DNA from: Alphaproteobacteria bacterium
GTDB taxonomy: Bacteria > Pseudomonadota > Alphaproteobacteria > Micropepsales > Micropepsaceae
Length of the DNA: 6,971 nucleotides
Reading direction: 5' to 3'
Assembly (NCBI GenBank): GCA_003451645.1
Contig: DMER01000018.1
Span: 9,878-16,848 of the forward strand
In this document: positions 5,835 through 6,971 of the stretch, in pieces
Position numbering within the stretch: position 1 is the first letter of the stretch
Layout: each line of letters opens with the position of its first letter
The notes under the pieces: model-generated
The model's input: only the letters and a program-made list of their open reading frames with translations
Databases searched by the model: none
What the model was told of the DNA's origin: nothing
Program-made: the position numbers and the translations under genes

Positions 5835-6971
5835 TCAAGTCCGGCTCGTATTCTGGCCGAAATCAGCCTCCAAGGCAGCGAACAGCGCCCGCATGGCGGT
5901 GGCTTCCGCGCCCACGGGGCGGCCCGGCTTGGCGCGGTCGGTCCAGGCTGCAATGTCAGTATGCAGGAAACGCCGCGCCCGCCCGGCAAAGCGCTGCAGG
6001 AACAGCGCGGCCGCGATCGCGCCCGCATTGGGGCCATCTGGCGAGTTGTTGAGGTCGGCGACTTTGCTCTCGATGAGCTTCTGGTACGGCGTCCACAGAG
6101 GAAACCGCCACATCGGATCGGCGACCGCCATGCTGTGCGCGGCGGCCAGTGCCGCCAGCCCCTCGTCATTGGTGAAAAAGGGCGGCAGGTCAAAGCCCGT
6201 CGCCACGCGGGCGGCACCTGTCAAGGTCGCCATGCAGATGATCGTATCCGCGCCATCCTCCTCCGCCTTGGTGAGCGCATCCGCGAGGATCAAGCGCCCT
6301 TCGGCGTCAGTGTTGCCGATCTCGACCGTCAGGCCTTTGCGGCTGCGGATGATGTCGCCCGGGCGGTAGGCGTTGCCCGCCACGCTGTTCTCCACCGCCG
6401 GCACATAGACCGCCAGATCGACAGCCCAGCCTGAACCCATGATCATATGCGCGAGCCCCAAGACGCAGGCCGCTCCGCCCATGTCCTTGCGCATGGTCAG
6501 CATGTTCGAGGCCGATTTCAGGTCCAAGCCGCCCGTGTCAAAACAAACGCCCTTGCCGACCAATGCCAGCTTGGGCGCGCCCTTGGTGCCCCACCGCAGC
6601 GTGATCAGGCGCGGCGGGACCGCAGCCGCTCTGCCGACCGCATGGATGAGCGGATAGTTCTGATCGAGCAGCGCGCCGCCGCTGACCACCTCGATGGCGG
6701 CGCCATGGCGTGCCGCAATTTCCCGAGCTTCAGCCTCCAGATGCTCCGGGCTCATGTCGCATGTGGGCGTATTGATCCAATCGCGCGCCGACATCACTGC
6801 CTCAGCCATCAGGCTCACCCGCTCTGGCTTTGCATCAGAAGGCCAGATCAGCTTCGGCTGCTTACCCGGCGCCTGCTTGTACCGGTCAAAGGCATAGGCG
6901 CCCATTGCCCATGCAAGGCCCAGCGGCACGCCGGGCGCCCGGCTTGCGTAATGCGCCACCCGGACGTTGTG
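5835..6971 (-). CDS. M17 leucyl aminopeptidase family protein (5' end outside the window)
   Basis: Cytoplasmic two-metal aminopeptidase that removes N-terminal residues from peptides. The reading frame stays open to the window edge, so 378 codons plus the stop are present and the start lies beyond 6971. The GTG at 6959 is not a credible start because coding continues above it and the N-terminal domain would be missing. Numbering from that GTG, all M17 site residues are present: Lys136 and Asp141 (VGKGVCFDTGG), Lys148, Asp159 (RKDMGGAA), and Asp218, Glu220 and Arg222 in the signature NTDAEGRL (216-223). Each matches the E. coli PepA position with a constant offset of 134, so the catalytic domain is complete and undamaged. 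The gene precedes the NlpC/P60 gene on the same strand. It may degrade peptides brought in by the Yej importer; a general peptide-turnover role is equally compatible. Confidence 0.93.
   Translation of the reverse strand, partial: HNVRVAHYASRAPGVPLGLAWAMGAYAFDRYKQAPGKQPKLIWPSDAKPERVSLMAEAVMSARDWINTPTCDMSPEHLEAEAREIAARHGAAIEVVSGGALLDQNYPLIHAVGRAAAVPPRLITLRWGTKGAPKLALVGKGVCFDTGGLDLKSASNMLTMRKDMGGAACVLGLAHMIMGSGWAVDLAVYVPAVENSVAGNAYRPGDIIRSRKGLTVEIGNTDAEGRLILADALTKAEEDGADTIICMATLTGAARVATGFDLPPFFTNDEGLAALAAAHSMAVADPMWRFPLWTPYQKLIESKVADLNNSPDGPNAGAIAAALFLQRFAGRARRFLHTDIAAWTDRAKPGRPVGAEATAMRALFAALEADFGQNTSRT

Noticed and set aside
6957..6959. GTG as the start of the aminopeptidase
   Set aside because: The frame continues open to the window edge and the M17 N-terminal domain would be absent, so the true start must lie outside.

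Overview
The window looks like chromosomal DNA of an alphaproteobacterium. It is GC-rich with GC-rich third codon positions, the proteins resemble alphaproteobacterial versions of their families, and the leader before the first gene carries a short imperfect palindrome of a type I associate with Rhizobiales and relatives. I cannot name the genus. I see no phage, transposon, CRISPR, tRNA or rRNA sequence.

Layout. Bases 1-151 hold a gene edge and a leader. Then comes a tight plus-strand run: a YejB-type permease (152-1231), a YejE-type permease (1228-2253), a double-ATPase YejF (2250-3866) and a GhrA-type 2-hydroxyacid dehydrogenase (3871-4809). The first three genes overlap by ATGA and the fourth starts 4 bases after yejF, so they are very likely one transcript. 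The substrate-binding protein (YejA/YepA type) that this importer needs is not complete in the window; bases 1-65 may be the tail of that gene. On the minus strand, converging on ghrA with overlapping stop codons, are a two-SH3 NlpC/P60 cysteine peptidase (5645-4803) and, upstream of it, an M17 leucyl aminopeptidase (from beyond 6971 to 5835). The 189-base gap between the two peptidase genes contains seven copies of a 10-base unit, the most unusual non-coding feature here.

How the genes may work together. YejABEF-type importers carry peptides (microcin C in E. coli) and, in Agrobacterium, muropeptides released from the wall. The NlpC/P60 protein has no signal peptide and has the residue spacing of YkfC-type gamma-D-glutamyl-diamino-acid endopeptidases, which cut imported wall peptides after L-Ala-D-Glu. 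The aminopeptidase could finish peptide breakdown. The window therefore reads as a candidate import-and-degradation locus for cell-wall peptides. The families are clear from the sequence; the joint role is inference.
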